Source: Phyllobacterium brassicacearum
GTDB lineage: Bacteria; Pseudomonadota; Alphaproteobacteria; Rhizobiales; Rhizobiaceae
Reading direction: 5' to 3'
Assembly: GCF_003010955.1 (NCBI RefSeq)
Contig: NZ_PGGO01000003.1
Location: 310,001 to 374,000, forward strand
DNA length: 64,000 nt
Both the position numbers and the translations under genes were made by a program. Numbering within the stretch: the first letter of the stretch is position 1; every line of letters starts with the position of its first letter. The notes under the pieces were generated by a model, which had not been told where the DNA came from, did no database searches, and saw only the letters and a program-made list of their open reading frames with translations. Shown here in pieces: positions 22,029 to 30,632 of this stretch.

Positions 22029-22075
22029 GTGAGCCGCAATTCCAGCGCACTTCCGGCGATTCTGAATTTATCGCT

Positions 22076-22098
22076 CATTAAGCTTAATGAAGGGTTAG
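22076..22098. promoter_or_regulatory. Palindrome and CtrA-like site between rnpB and mraZ
   Basis: CATTAAGCTTAATG (22076-22089) is a perfect palindrome. Overlapping it, TTAA-TGAAGGG-TTAG (22084-22098) differs by one base from the CtrA consensus TTAA-N7-TTAA. It lies between the 3' end of rnpB and the MraZ boxes. This is a weak regulatory candidate. Confidence 0.25.
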
Positions 22099-22124
22099 GA
22101 CTCTCGCGCAACGTGTATGCAAAC

Positions 22125-22140
22125 GCCGCCCCGGGGCGGC
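22125..22140 (-). terminator. GC palindrome after rnpB, possible terminator
   Basis: GCCGCCCCGGGGCGGC is a perfect 16-base palindrome about 30 bases beyond the rnpB 3' end; on the minus strand GTTTGC follows. A stable hairpin is possible but the T-run is poor, so the assignment is tentative. Confidence 0.35.
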
Positions 22141-22171
22141 ATCACATTGCCTCTCCAGCGATGTAAAATTG

Positions 22172-22610
22172 AAGTGCCAGCTGGCCTGTAAGCCGGGTTC
22201 TGTATGGCCGGGCTCTCGCCCGGCGCGGCAGCCATTCATCTTGGACGGATGTTACCACCCGCCTCCTGCAACCTACCCGGACGACTGACCCGGAAACTGA
22301 TCGCCGGACTTTCGCCCGGCACGCCGTCCCTATTCGGTTTTGCTCCCGGTGGGGTTTGCCATGCCGCCGCTGTTACCAGTTGCGCGGTGGGCTCTTACCC
22401 CACCCTTTCACCCTTACCCCGTCATTCCTTGCGTCCGGCCCAATTCGGACCCGGCGCAACGAAAGACGGGGCGGTTTCCTTTCTGTGGCACTTTCCCTGG
22501 GGTCGCCCCCGCCGGACGTTATCCGGCACCGTGTTTCCCTGGAGCCCGGACTTTCCTCACATGCCGCCTTTCGGCTCATGACATGCGCGGCTGCCCGGCC
22601 AGCTGGCGAT
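22172..22610 (-). ncRNA. rnpB: RNase P RNA, type A
   Basis: RNase P RNA is the catalytic RNA that trims tRNA 5' leaders. On the minus strand the conserved 5' block GAGGAAAGTCCGGGCTCC occurs at about 22,540-22,560. The core ACAGAAAGGAAACCGCC, the GGTAAGGGTGAAAGGGTG region and a GAACCCGGCTTACAGGCC 3' end (near 22,180-22,200) follow in the right order. The ends pair through GCCAGCTGG at 5' against CCAGCTGGC at 3' (helix P1), which sets the limits to within a few bases. Length, about 439 nt, suits alphaproteobacteria. No protein-coding claim is needed for this stretch. Confidence 0.96.
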
Positions 22611-22645
22611 CCGTATAAATGCGTTCTGAATGAAAAACGCAAATG

Positions 22646-22678
22646 AAAAAGCCGGTGGAGCGATCCACCGGCTTTTTA
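22646..22678 (-). terminator. Intrinsic terminator after the GH23 transglycosylase
   Basis: AAAAAGCCGGTGGA and TCCACCGGCTTTTT form a strong stem with a GCGA loop; on the minus strand a TTTTTCATTT run follows. It lies 26 bases past the stop of the transglycosylase gene and just upstream of rnpB. The A/T symmetry would allow it to work in both directions. Confidence 0.85.
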
Positions 22679-22703
22679 ACGCAAACAAACTAAACGCAAA
22701 ACT

Positions 22704-23525
22704 TTAGTTGGAAGCCATCTGTGTCTTCACCTTGGCGCAGTAGTTGGCGGAGACCGGGTTCATGCGGGTAGCGCCGTGGCCGGCATTGTACCGCAGGATT
22801 GTGCCGCAGGTTGTGCCATTGCCGAGCTTGTGGGCTCCGGCGAGATATTCCATGCCCCAACGGATGTTTGTGTCCGGATTGTAAAGAGCTTCACGCGAAC
22901 CTGTATATCCGAGGCCGCGAGCCGTCTCGAGCTTGATTTGCATCAAGCCAATCTCGCCAGCGCTGCCTGTCGTATTCGGCTGGTAGTTGCTTTCGACGCT
23001 GATGACCGCATTGGCCAATGCCACCGGCACGCCATACGATGCTGCATAGGAATTGATGATCGTAGAGTACTTGGTCGACCCCATTGCCGAAGCGACGCTG
23101 CCTGTTGTCATTGTGTCGACGCTGCCAATCGTCGTATTGGTCACAACTGTCTTTACGCGGGTCTTGGCCTGAACGACGGGGCGTTTGTGCGAAGCGGCCT
23201 TCTTGCTCACACGCTGCTGCTTGGTATTAGCCTTGCTTACACGCTGCTGTTTGGCGGTAGCATTTGCCTTGCTCACACGCGGCTGCTTGGCAGCAGCACT
23301 TTTCTTGACCACGGGTGCCTTGACAGCACTACTCTTGACTTTCCCCTTTGACTGAACTGCCTTTGTCGATTTGTCGCTGGCCTTTTCTTTCAGCTCATTC
23401 GCCCGCTTCGCTTTAATAAAATCGGCGAGGTTCGTCGGTGCTGCCGAGCTGCTGAGTGCAGAGCTTGAGCCATAGAGGGCCATCGCCCCAAGAAGGGCGA
23501 AAATCATACCAAATTTTTTTGTCAT
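22704..23525 (-). CDS. Secreted lytic transglycosylase (GH23, Slt-type)
   Basis: This protein cleaves the MurNAc-GlcNAc bond of peptidoglycan, forming 1,6-anhydro ends. From the ATG at 23525 (GGAAAAAG upstream) it has 273 residues: a signal peptide (KKFGMIFALLGAMALYGSSSA), a lysine/serine-rich region with tandem KQQRVSKAN-like repeats (about 65-130), and a C-terminal SLT domain. There AVISVESNYQPNTTG holds the catalytic Glu, followed by GEIGLMQIKLETARGLG and a C-terminal YNAGHG motif. The basic repeats resemble a cell-wall or DNA-binding linker. The frame is open further upstream, but that part lacks a secretion signal. Confidence 0.9.
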   Translation of the reverse strand: MTKKFGMIFALLGAMALYGSSSALSSSAAPTNLADFIKAKRANELKEKASDKSTKAVQSKGKVKSSAVKAPVVKKSAAAKQPRVSKANATAKQQRVSKANTKQQRVSKKAASHKRPVVQAKTRVKTVVTNTTIGSVDTMTTGSVASAMGSTKYSTIINSYAASYGVPVALANAVISVESNYQPNTTGSAGEIGLMQIKLETARGLGYTGSREALYNPDTNIRWGMEYLAGAHKLGNGTTCGTILRYNAGHGATRMNPVSANYCAKVKTQMASN

Positions 23526-23738
23526 CTTTTTCCGTCTAAATGCTTGGGCCGCACGAACGTACGCGCCGGGATCATTCCGTCGCCCAAAAATCAAAGGGGC
23601 AGAGCCAGAACACTGGCCAAGGATGTGACGGTCCAATGCAGCCGAATATTGGTCGGCCAAATAACTTTGTGTAACCCATTGAAATACATAGGTTGCACCG
23701 CACAAAACGAGCCAGAAAAGGCTTTTTCGTTCAATAAG

Positions 23739-24503
23739 TTACGCGGTCAGCACCGGTAGAGCAGAAAGCAGTCGATGAAGCGTTTCGATGGTTGACATGT
23801 CCGCGACTCCATCGACTTTTTCAGGGCGAAAATGGCGCTGAAACGCCAAAATGCCTAATTCTGTCGTCGATCCGAACACACCATCGATTGGGACACCATA
23901 CCCATAGAGCGCCAGCATTGACTGGAGAGCCTCAACCGGCTGCCCCTGATCGCCAACGGAGAAGAAGCGTCCGCCGCGGACAGGCGAAGGATTAACCCAA
24001 TGGCCCACACCCGCATTGTAGAGCACAGGCCACGGAAACTTTTCGCCCGGATCGATTTTGCGAGCGGGTGCGATATCCGAATGGGCCAGCACAGCCTCCG
24101 GCTTGATGCCATGACGTGACACTATGCCCTTGCACAGATCGATCACGGCATCGATTTGCCTGCTCTCGAATTCAGGGAAATCAAGCAATGGTCCGCCGTT
24201 GACGATCTCAATCCCGATTGAACTGGAATTGATGTCCGTCTCACCTTTCCAGGAACTCTGTCCGGCATGCCAGGCGCGCTCGCTTTCGGGAACCATCTGG
24301 ACGATGCGACCATCTTCGTGAACGATATAATGTGCCGACACCTCACTCGCCGGGTTTACAAGCCAGTGTTCTGCAGCCTCGCCAGTTTCCATGCCGGTAT
24401 AATGCATAATCAAGAGAGACGGCCGCTTGCCGTCCTTGCGGGGTCCGAAATTCGGTGAGGCATGAACTTCTGCGCGTAAATGGTTAGATTCAAACGCTTT
24501 CAT
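23739..24503 (-). CDS. N-acetylmuramoyl-L-alanine amidase with peptidoglycan-binding domain
   Basis: The amidase_2 domain (about 20-165) carries the zinc-site segments LLIMHYTGMETG, the VSAHYIVHEDG block and VLAHSDIAPARKIDPG, the AmpD-type layout that frees peptide from muramic acid. A C-terminal PG_binding_1 domain follows (about 180-240; GQPVEALQSMLALYGYGVPIDG, then GILAFQRHF). No signal peptide is visible, so it may act on cytoplasmic anhydro-muropeptides as AmpD does, although the wall-binding domain would rather fit AmiD-like use. The ATG at 24503 overlaps the end of the djlA-like gene by 14 bases, implying coupling. Confidence 0.88.
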   Translation of the reverse strand: MKAFESNHLRAEVHASPNFGPRKDGKRPSLLIMHYTGMETGEAAEHWLVNPASEVSAHYIVHEDGRIVQMVPESERAWHAGQSSWKGETDINSSSIGIEIVNGGPLLDFPEFESRQIDAVIDLCKGIVSRHGIKPEAVLAHSDIAPARKIDPGEKFPWPVLYNAGVGHWVNPSPVRGGRFFSVGDQGQPVEALQSMLALYGYGVPIDGVFGSTTELGILAFQRHFRPEKVDGVADMSTIETLHRLLSALPVLTA

Positions 24504-25209
24504 ATGCCTTCAGGTCTTTTTCGACTTTATCCCAGGCCGCATTGATGGCAGCGATGCGCTGATTGGCGATTGCGATGAATTCTTCCGGAACGCCGCGCGC
24601 AATCAGGATATCCGGATGGTTTTCACGAACCAATGCCCGATATTGCTTGCGAGCAGCTTCAAAGCTGACATCCCGTGGCAGACCAAGAACGAGATAGGGA
24701 TCCGCGTGACCCCGTCCGGCATGACGCGCCAGGATCTGATCAAACTGTTCTTCATCGAGCTGGAAGATTTCGGCAACAGTACCGAGGAAGGTCAACTCCT
24801 TGTCGTGCAGCGCGCCGTCCGCCTTGGCAATGTGAAACAGACCGTCGAGCACGTCTTCGAGCATTTTGCAGTTGGGCTTACCGCTGCCGCAAAGCCCCGC
24901 AAGTTGCGTCGCGTAAGCCTCGTAGCCAGCCACATCCTGCTTGGCGAGATTATAAAGGCGCGACACCTGATCCTGATACTGCTGCGGTACGTGAAAAATG
25001 TCGTGAAAGGCATTGACCTCGACCTGCGAGACGACACCGTCCGCCTTGGCCATTTTTGCTGACAGTGCAATCATGGCAATCGAAAATGCTACGCGCCGCC
25101 GGGTTTCCGGATCACCCTCAAAGGTTGTCCGCACCGCCTCGATGATGCTTGAAAAAGCATCGATGGCTGTGCTGGTGATGAAATCGCTGATACGGCGCCA
25201 AATCGACAT
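24490..25209 (-). CDS. djlA: DjlA-like co-chaperone with TerB and J domains
   Basis: The protein has a TerB-like helical domain (about 35-155; AFSIAMIALSAKMAKADGVVSQVEVNAF) and a C-terminal J domain (about 170-235) with the HPD tripeptide (VRENHPDILIARG) that stimulates DnaK. This matches DjlA, but the N-terminal membrane helix of enterobacterial DjlA is weak or absent here (an N-terminal segment FITSTAIDAFSSII). Starts possible are the ATG at 25209 (239 residues, no good ribosome site) or a TTG at 25227 behind GAGAGA, whose site falls in a hairpin. It is coupled to the amidase downstream. The family is sure, the gene name less so. Confidence 0.8.
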   Translation of the reverse strand: MSIWRRISDFITSTAIDAFSSIIEAVRTTFEGDPETRRRVAFSIAMIALSAKMAKADGVVSQVEVNAFHDIFHVPQQYQDQVSRLYNLAKQDVAGYEAYATQLAGLCGSGKPNCKMLEDVLDGLFHIAKADGALHDKELTFLGTVAEIFQLDEEQFDQILARHAGRGHADPYLVLGLPRDVSFEAARKQYRALVRENHPDILIARGVPEEFIAIANQRIAAINAAWDKVEKDLKAYESV

Positions 25210-25230
25210 GAGGTTCGTTTTATTCAAATT

Positions 25231-25248
25231 CTCTCGCGATTGCGAGAG
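25231..25248 (-). repeat. Perfect hairpin in the djlA leader
   Basis: CTCTCGC (25231-25237) and GCGAGAG (25242-25248) are perfect arms around a four-base loop. They contain the GAGAG that would be the ribosome site of the upstream TTG start, so folding would mask it. Confidence 0.45.
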
Positions 25249-25255
25249 CGATAAT

Positions 25256-25278
25256 AAAAAGCCGGCCCGAAGGCCGGC
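25256..25278 (-). terminator. Intrinsic terminator after the small lipoprotein gene
   Basis: GCCGGCC (25261-25267) and GGCCGGC (25272-25278) pair around a four-base loop. On the minus strand TTTTTATTAT follows. It ends the lipoprotein transcript before djlA. Confidence 0.85.
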
Positions 25279-25299
25279 CGTTGGTTGAAGTTTGAGACC

Positions 25300-25686
25300 T
25301 TACTGGACGCCAAGTGCCTCCTTGATGGCTTTTTCCGCGGCGTCCGCGGCAGCGGTTATCTGTTCCGCTGTCTGACCCGCTGCCTTGGCAGCATCTTCAG
25401 CAGCCTTACGCGCTGTTGCGACCGCAGCCTGCTTCTGCTCCGCCGTCATCGTTGCAGCCTGTTCCTTCAGTTTGTTAAGCGTTTCTTCAGCATTCATCGG
25501 TGCCGCCGGAGCTGCCGGTGCTTCTGTTTTGGCTGGCTCGGCCGGCGCGGGAGCGGGTGCAGGCGCCGCCGGCGCTGGCTGTTCGGTTGTTGCCGGAGCC
25601 TGTTCGGACTTCTTCTCACCTTCGCCGCAAGCCGCAAGCGTCAAAAGCGAAACGGCTGCCAGCGAAACAAAAAGCTTATTTCTCAT
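25300..25686 (-). CDS. Small alanine/proline-rich lipoprotein
   Basis: I do not recognise a named family. The ATG at 25686 has AGAGG seven bases upstream and gives 128 residues. An N-terminal lipoprotein signal ([19 protein letters not shown]) ends in the lipobox LAAC. A low-complexity Pro/Ala spacer (about 35-65) follows, then a charged, alanine-rich helical segment (about 75-128; [16 protein letters not shown]) likely to form a coiled coil. It is probably anchored to a periplasm-facing membrane, perhaps as a structural lipoprotein. It has its own terminator, and the divergent region towards the 5-oxoprolinase gene would hold its promoter. Confidence 0.8.
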   Translation of the reverse strand: MRNKLFVSLAAVSLLTLAACGEGEKKSEQAPATTEQPAPAAPAPAPAPAEPAKTEAPAAPAAPMNAEETLNKLKEQAATMTAEQKQAAVATARKAAEDAAKAAGQTAEQITAAADAAEKAIKEALGVQ

Positions 25687-25929
25687 GGTTTTCCTCTCCG
25701 AGATATATATGTGGCCCCTCGGACTCCACATTACCCAAAATCGTATCGCATTGGGTTTTGTTTTCGTTTTGGGTTAATTTTCATGTGGATATCAACGTTT
25801 TCGCAGAAAATTTGCAGCGAATGGCACCGCCGATTGCACTTGCCAGCCGGTCCTGCTTATTGTCGCCTTGCGGACGATGTCCGCCCCAAATTTACGAATC
25901 ACTTATTTTATTATGATCGGACGAATATT

Positions 25930-28900
25930 ATGAACGACAAGTGGGATTTCTGGATCGACCGTGGCGGTACCTTCACTGATGTGATCGCGCGCGACCCGAA
26001 AGGCCGTCTTCTTGCACACAAACTGCTATCGGAGAATCCTGAAGCCTATAAAGACGCGGCCATTCAGGGCATTCGCGAACTCCTGGGTGTCAAGCAAGGT
26101 GAGCCCATTCCCTCGCACCATATTGGCGAGGTTAAGATGGGTACAACTGTTGCAACCAACGCGCTGCTGGAACGCAAAGGTGACCGGACAGTTCTGGTCA
26201 TCACCAAGGGCTTTCGCGATGCGCTCAAGATTGCCTACCAAGCGCGCCCGGACATATTTGCCAAGGAGATCATTCTTCCCGAACAGCTGTACGAGCGCGT
26301 TATCGAGGTGAATGAACGCGTAAGGACTGATGGATCCGTGGACGCGGTACCCGAGCCCGAAAAGATCCGCGCAGCCTTGGCCGAGGCCAAGCATGACGGG
26401 ATCGACGCGGTTGCCATTGTCTTCATGCATGCTTGGAACTATCCGGCACATGAACAAATAGCCGCCGGGGTGGCCCGGGAGTTGGGCTTCGGCCAGGTTT
26501 CGGTCAGCCACGAGGTGTCGCCGCTTGCCAAGCTGGTGGGACGCGGCGATACGACTGTTGTCGACGCCTATCTCTCGCCCATCCTTCGCCGCTATGTTGA
26601 TCATGTCGCCAGCGAGCTTGGAATTACCGCGGCTGGCCAAGGCGAGACGAGGTCGCCGCGCCTTTCCTTCATGATGTCGTCGGGCGGTCTGACGGCGGCG
26701 GACCTGTTTCAGGGCAAGGACGCCATCCTGTCCGGACCGGCTGGCGGCGTCGTCGGGATGGTGGAAACCGCAAAGCTTGCCGGCTTCGACAAAGTGATCG
26801 GTTTCGACATGGGCGGCACATCCACGGACGTGGCGCACTATGATGGCGACTATGAGCGCGCCTTCGACACCGAAGTGGCCGGCGTGCGTATTCGCGCGCC
26901 GATGATGCGAATTCACACGGTAGCGGCCGGTGGCGGCTCCATTCTCCATTACAGTGCAGGCCGACTGTCTGCGGGCCCCGATTCCGCCGGCGCTATTCCT
27001 GGTCCCGCCTGCTACCGCCGTGGCGGACCTCTGGCCGTTACCGATGCCAACGTCATGCTCGGCAAGCTGCGGCCAGAATATTTCCCGGCAATCTTTGGCC
27101 CGGATCAGAATGAGCGGCTTGATCGCGATATCGTTGTCCAGAAGTTTTCGGCGCTCGCCGCAGAGATCGGCGACGGCAAGACACCGGAGGAAGTTGCCGA
27201 AGGCTTCATCACCATTGCAGTCGAAAACATGGCCAATGCAGTCAAGAAGATCTCCGTCCAGCGCGGCTATGACGTTACGCGGTATCTGCTCAACTGTTTT
27301 GGCGGAGCCGGCGGACAGCATGCCTGCCTTGTCGCCGATGCACTTGGTATGGAAGCGGTACTGATCCACCCGTTTTCCGGATTGCTTTCGGCCTACGGTA
27401 TCGGTCTATCCGCAATCTTCGCATCGCGGCAGCAAGCACTGATCAAGCCCCTCTCACCCGAGACCCTGAACGAAATCCGCCACCTGTCCGACCGCCTCGC
27501 TGATATCGTTATCGCCGAGATAGCCGAGCAAGCTGTGCCGCGGGAACACATTGCCTCACGTCCCGTTCTCCATTTGCGCTACGATGGTACGGATACAACG
27601 ATCCCGATTGACTTCAGTACCTTCTCGATCCAGCAAGCCCGCACCGGCTTCGAGTCGGCGCACAAGGCACAATTCGGTTTCATCTACGACAACAAGGGAA
27701 TTGTCGTGGAGGCCGTCGGCGTCGAGGCTGCCGACGCTCGCGGACGCGCCCAGGTTGAAAGCGAGCAGGAGCACGACAATCTGGACCCGCTGCCAGGTGC
27801 GACGTGCAAGCTGTATTCAGGCGGGCGATTCCATGACTCTCTCACCTATCCGCGCAGAAACCTCAAAGCCGGGCACAAAGTCTCGGGTCCGGCGCTGATC
27901 ATCGAGACACACCAGACTATCGTCGTCGAACCCGGCTGGCAGGCGGAGATCACCAAGCTTGACCACGTCCTGATGCGGCGGGTTGAAAAGAAGGCCCGCA
28001 CTGCGGCCCTTGGCACCGAAGCTGATCCCATCATGCTCGAAGTGTTCAATAACCTCTTCATGTCGATTGCCGAGCAAATGGGCGTGACGCTGCAGAACAC
28101 TGCCTATTCGGTCAATATCAAGGAACGGCTGGACTTCTCCTGTGCCGTTTTCGACCGCAACGGCGCGCTTGTGGCCAATGCGCCGCACATGCCTGTACAT
28201 CTCGGATCAATGGACCGTTCGGTTGAGACCATTATCAAGCTGAACGCGGGCGATATCCACCCGGGCGACGTCTTTGCATTGAATGCCCCTTATAATGGCG
28301 GGACGCATCTGCCCGATATCACGGTTGTGACACCCGTTTTCGATGAAGCAGGCGAGAACATCCTGTTCTATTCAGCATCGCGCGGTCATCATGCGGATAT
28401 TGGCGGATCTGCACCAGGATCGATGACACCATTGGCGACAACAGTCGATGAAGAAGGTGTGCTCATCGACAATTTCCGTCTCGTCGAACGCGGGCGTTTC
28501 CGTGAAAAGGAACTAACGGAACTGTTGACCAATCATCCCTGGCCGGTACGCAATGTCCATCAGAACATTGCCGACCTGAAAGCGCAGATCGCTGCCAACG
28601 AAAAGGGCGTGGCAGAGCTCAAGAAGATGATTGCGCAATTCGGCCTCGACGTCGTTGAGGCCTATATGGGTCACGTGCAGGACAATGCTGCGGAAAGCGT
28701 TCGCGCTGTGCTCGACCGCCTGCCGGAGAACGCGGAATATTCCTACGTCACCGATACGGGCCAGACCATCCACGTGAAAGTCACTGTCAACCGCAGGGAA
28801 CGGCGTGCGACTGTCGATTTCACCGGCACATCAGCTGTAATGAAGAACAACTTCAATGCACCGGAACCGGTGGCTCGCGCTGCCGTGCTTTACGTATTCC

Positions 28901-29565
28901 GCGTGATGGTAGAGGGCGCGATCCCCATGAACGCCGGTTGCCTGCGGCCAATTGACATCATCATTCCTGACGGCTGCATGTTGAAGCCCTCCTATCCGGC
29001 TGCGGTGGTTGCCGGCAATGTGGAGACCTCACAACACGTCACCAATGCTCTCTTCGGGGCTCTCGGTGCGATGGCCAATTCGCAAGGGACGATGAACAAC
29101 CTGACATTCGGCAATGACCGGTACCAATATTATGAGACGATCTGCTCTGGCTCACCCGCAGGTCATTTCAATAGTGGAACGGGGTTTGCCGGGACGTCGG
29201 CAGTCCATACCCACATGACCAACTCGCGCCTTACAGATCCGGAAATTCTTGAAATGCGTTTCCCTGTCATGCTCGAGGATTTCCATATCCGGGAAAACTC
29301 CGGTGGCAAGGGCAGGTTCAGCGGCGGCGGCGGCACCAAACGTACCATCCGTTTCCTCGAACGCATGGATTGTGCCATCCTCTCCTCACACCGCAATCGA
29401 CCACCGGAAGGTCTTGACGGCGGCGGGCATGGCGAGGTCGGCAGAACCGAGGTTCGCCGCAAGGATGGCACGCTCGAAGTGCTCAAAGCCTGTGACCAGA
29501 CAGTACTTGACGCAGGCGAAGCCGTTATCCTCACAACGCCGACTCCCGGCGGATACGGAGCTTGA
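25930..29565 (+). CDS. HyuA-HyuB fusion hydantoinase / 5-oxoprolinase
   Basis: This 1,211-residue protein joins the ATP-dependent HyuA half to the HyuB half, the layout of 5-oxoprolinase (5-oxo-L-proline + ATP to glutamate) and of some N-methylhydantoinases. HyuA features are the N-terminal [17 protein letters not shown] and the central [19 protein letters not shown] (about 300), both actin-like phosphate loops. The HyuB half begins near 690 ([20 protein letters not shown]) and includes [10 protein letters not shown] and the C-terminal [14 protein letters not shown] start at the ATG at 25930, since upstream frame sequence is unrelated. The GNAT gene begins three bases downstream. 5-Oxoprolinase is the likeliest activity but substrate is unproven. 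Confidence 0.88.
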   Translation: MNDKWDFWIDRGGTFTDVIARDPKGRLLAHKLLSENPEAYKDAAIQGIRELLGVKQGEPIPSHHIGEVKMGTTVATNALLERKGDRTVLVITKGFRDALKIAYQARPDIFAKEIILPEQLYERVIEVNERVRTDGSVDAVPEPEKIRAALAEAKHDGIDAVAIVFMHAWNYPAHEQIAAGVARELGFGQVSVSHEVSPLAKLVGRGDTTVVDAYLSPILRRYVDHVASELGITAAGQGETRSPRLSFMMSSGGLTAADLFQGKDAILSGPAGGVVGMVETAKLAGFDKVIGFDMGGTSTDVAHYDGDYERAFDTEVAGVRIRAPMMRIHTVAAGGGSILHYSAGRLSAGPDSAGAIPGPACYRRGGPLAVTDANVMLGKLRPEYFPAIFGPDQNERLDRDIVVQKFSALAAEIGDGKTPEEVAEGFITIAVENMANAVKKISVQRGYDVTRYLLNCFGGAGGQHACLVADALGMEAVLIHPFSGLLSAYGIGLSAIFASRQQALIKPLSPETLNEIRHLSDRLADIVIAEIAEQAVPREHIASRPVLHLRYDGTDTTIPIDFSTFSIQQARTGFESAHKAQFGFIYDNKGIVVEAVGVEAADARGRAQVESEQEHDNLDPLPGATCKLYSGGRFHDSLTYPRRNLKAGHKVSGPALIIETHQTIVVEPGWQAEITKLDHVLMRRVEKKARTAALGTEADPIMLEVFNNLFMSIAEQMGVTLQNTAYSVNIKERLDFSCAVFDRNGALVANAPHMPVHLGSMDRSVETIIKLNAGDIHPGDVFALNAPYNGGTHLPDITVVTPVFDEAGENILFYSASRGHHADIGGSAPGSMTPLATTVDEEGVLIDNFRLVERGRFREKELTELLTNHPWPVRNVHQNIADLKAQIAANEKGVAELKKMIAQFGLDVVEAYMGHVQDNAAESVRAVLDRLPENAEYSYVTDTGQTIHVKVTVNRRERRATVDFTGTSAVMKNNFNAPEPVARAAVLYVFRVMVEGAIPMNAGCLRPIDIIIPDGCMLKPSYPAAVVAGNVETSQHVTNALFGALGAMANSQGTMNNLTFGNDRYQYYETICSGSPAGHFNSGTGFAGTSAVHTHMTNSRLTDPEILEMRFPVMLEDFHIRENSGGKGRFSGGGGTKRTIRFLERMDCAILSSHRNRPPEGLDGGGHGEVGRTEVRRKDGTLEVLKACDQTVLDAGEAVILTTPTPGGYGA

Positions 29566-29568
29566 TCG

Positions 29569-30075
29569 ATGGTCGCCGCCATCTCCATAAGGATACTTGA
29601 TGGCGGCGATGCCGAATGCTTCCAGGCGCTGCGTTTGCATGGCTTGCGCACGGCCCCGGAGGCATTCGGTTCAAGCTATGAGGACGAAATTGGTCAAACC
29701 ATAAGTGACGTTCGCCAACGCCTTGACGATAGACCGAACGCCGTCTTCGGTGCGTTCGCTGATGACAAGCTTGTCGGCGTGGCTGGTTTCGCCGCGAACA
29801 ATAAATTGAAACAAAGGCACAAGGGGCTGCTTTGGGGCGTCTATGTTGACCCCGAATGGCGCGGACATGAACTCGGAAGACGGCTGACGCAGGCAGTTAT
29901 CGACCATGCCCGCCAGCATGTCGACATACTGCAAGCCACCGTAATGGCCGCAAACGCATCGGCGCGAACGCTATACCTAGGACTTGGTTTTACAGTATTT
30001 GGATTTGAAAGGGACGCGCTGCGTATCGGCGACCAATCCTACGATGACGAGCTGTTGCGGCTCGACCTGCGCTGA
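29569..30075 (+). CDS. GNAT-family N-acetyltransferase
   Basis: The 168-residue protein has the GNAT fold: an N-terminal strand-helix (ISIRILDGGDAECFQALRLHGL), the acetyl-CoA motif near residue 90 (LWGVYVDPEWRGHELGRRLTQAVIDHA), and a C-terminal ANASARTLYLGLGFTVFGFE segment. The acceptor is unknown. The ATG at 29569 lies three bases past the 5-oxoprolinase stop with GGAG upstream, so the two are probably co-transcribed. A link to glutamate or amino-acid metabolism would fit but is only an inference. Confidence 0.88.
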   Translation: MVAAISIRILDGGDAECFQALRLHGLRTAPEAFGSSYEDEIGQTISDVRQRLDDRPNAVFGAFADDKLVGVAGFAANNKLKQRHKGLLWGVYVDPEWRGHELGRRLTQAVIDHARQHVDILQATVMAANASARTLYLGLGFTVFGFERDALRIGDQSYDDELLRLDLR

Positions 30076-30180
30076 CGGAACATCAACAGCGAATTTTGTT
30101 CATAGCCACTTGAAAAATCAATCATTCGAAGTTATATCGCACCATAATAATTAGCATACTACCCATTATATGGCTACGAT

Positions 30181-30627
30181 ATGTCCCATCAGTCTCCCAA
30201 TGCACAGTTCGTTGATGAACTGACCAAAGCGAGCCGCAAATTGCGAACCCTGTTCGACGCCCGTGTTAAAACACTTGGGCTGACCCTCGCACGTGCCCGC
30301 ACATTGCTGCTCTTGCAGCGCCTTGGTGTCCTCAATCAGCGGGAACTTGCCGAGGAGCTCGAGATTGAGACGCCAACGATGGTACGCCTGCTTGACGGCC
30401 TCGAAGCGCAAGGTTTCATACAACGCCGAGCGGTCGAGGGCGATCGGCGCGCCAAGCAAATCGTCATGACGCCGGTTGGCGCCGAACTGGCCAAAAAGGT
30501 CGATCACCTCGCTCGGGATTTACGCGCCGAGTATATCGGGCATGTCGATGAAACTGAGCTTCTGACAGCCATCAAAGTGCTGCGCGCCGTCAACCGCAAT
30601 ATTGGCGACCTGATCGAGAAGAGCTAG
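30181..30627 (+). CDS. MarR-family transcriptional regulator
   Basis: The 148-residue protein has the winged helix of MarR (about 50-110): LNQRELAEELEIETPTMVRL as recognition region, then EAQGFIQRRAVEGDRRAKQI as wing. Flanking helices make the dimer. It starts at an ATG right after an AT-rich leader (30,110-30,180) which probably holds promoter and operator. The MFS exporter gene begins five bases after its stop, and an HlyD gene follows, the usual emrR-emrB-emrA-like arrangement. It probably represses this operon until a toxic substrate binds. Confidence 0.9.
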   Translation: MSHQSPNAQFVDELTKASRKLRTLFDARVKTLGLTLARARTLLLLQRLGVLNQRELAEELEIETPTMVRLLDGLEAQGFIQRRAVEGDRRAKQIVMTPVGAELAKKVDHLARDLRAEYIGHVDETELLTAIKVLRAVNRNIGDLIEKS

Positions 30628-30632
30628 CCGCG

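Noticed and set aside
25285-25929. In-frame upstream extension of the 5-oxoprolinase gene
   Set aside because: The Cys/Arg-rich extension is antisense to the small lipoprotein; the family N-terminus begins at 25930.
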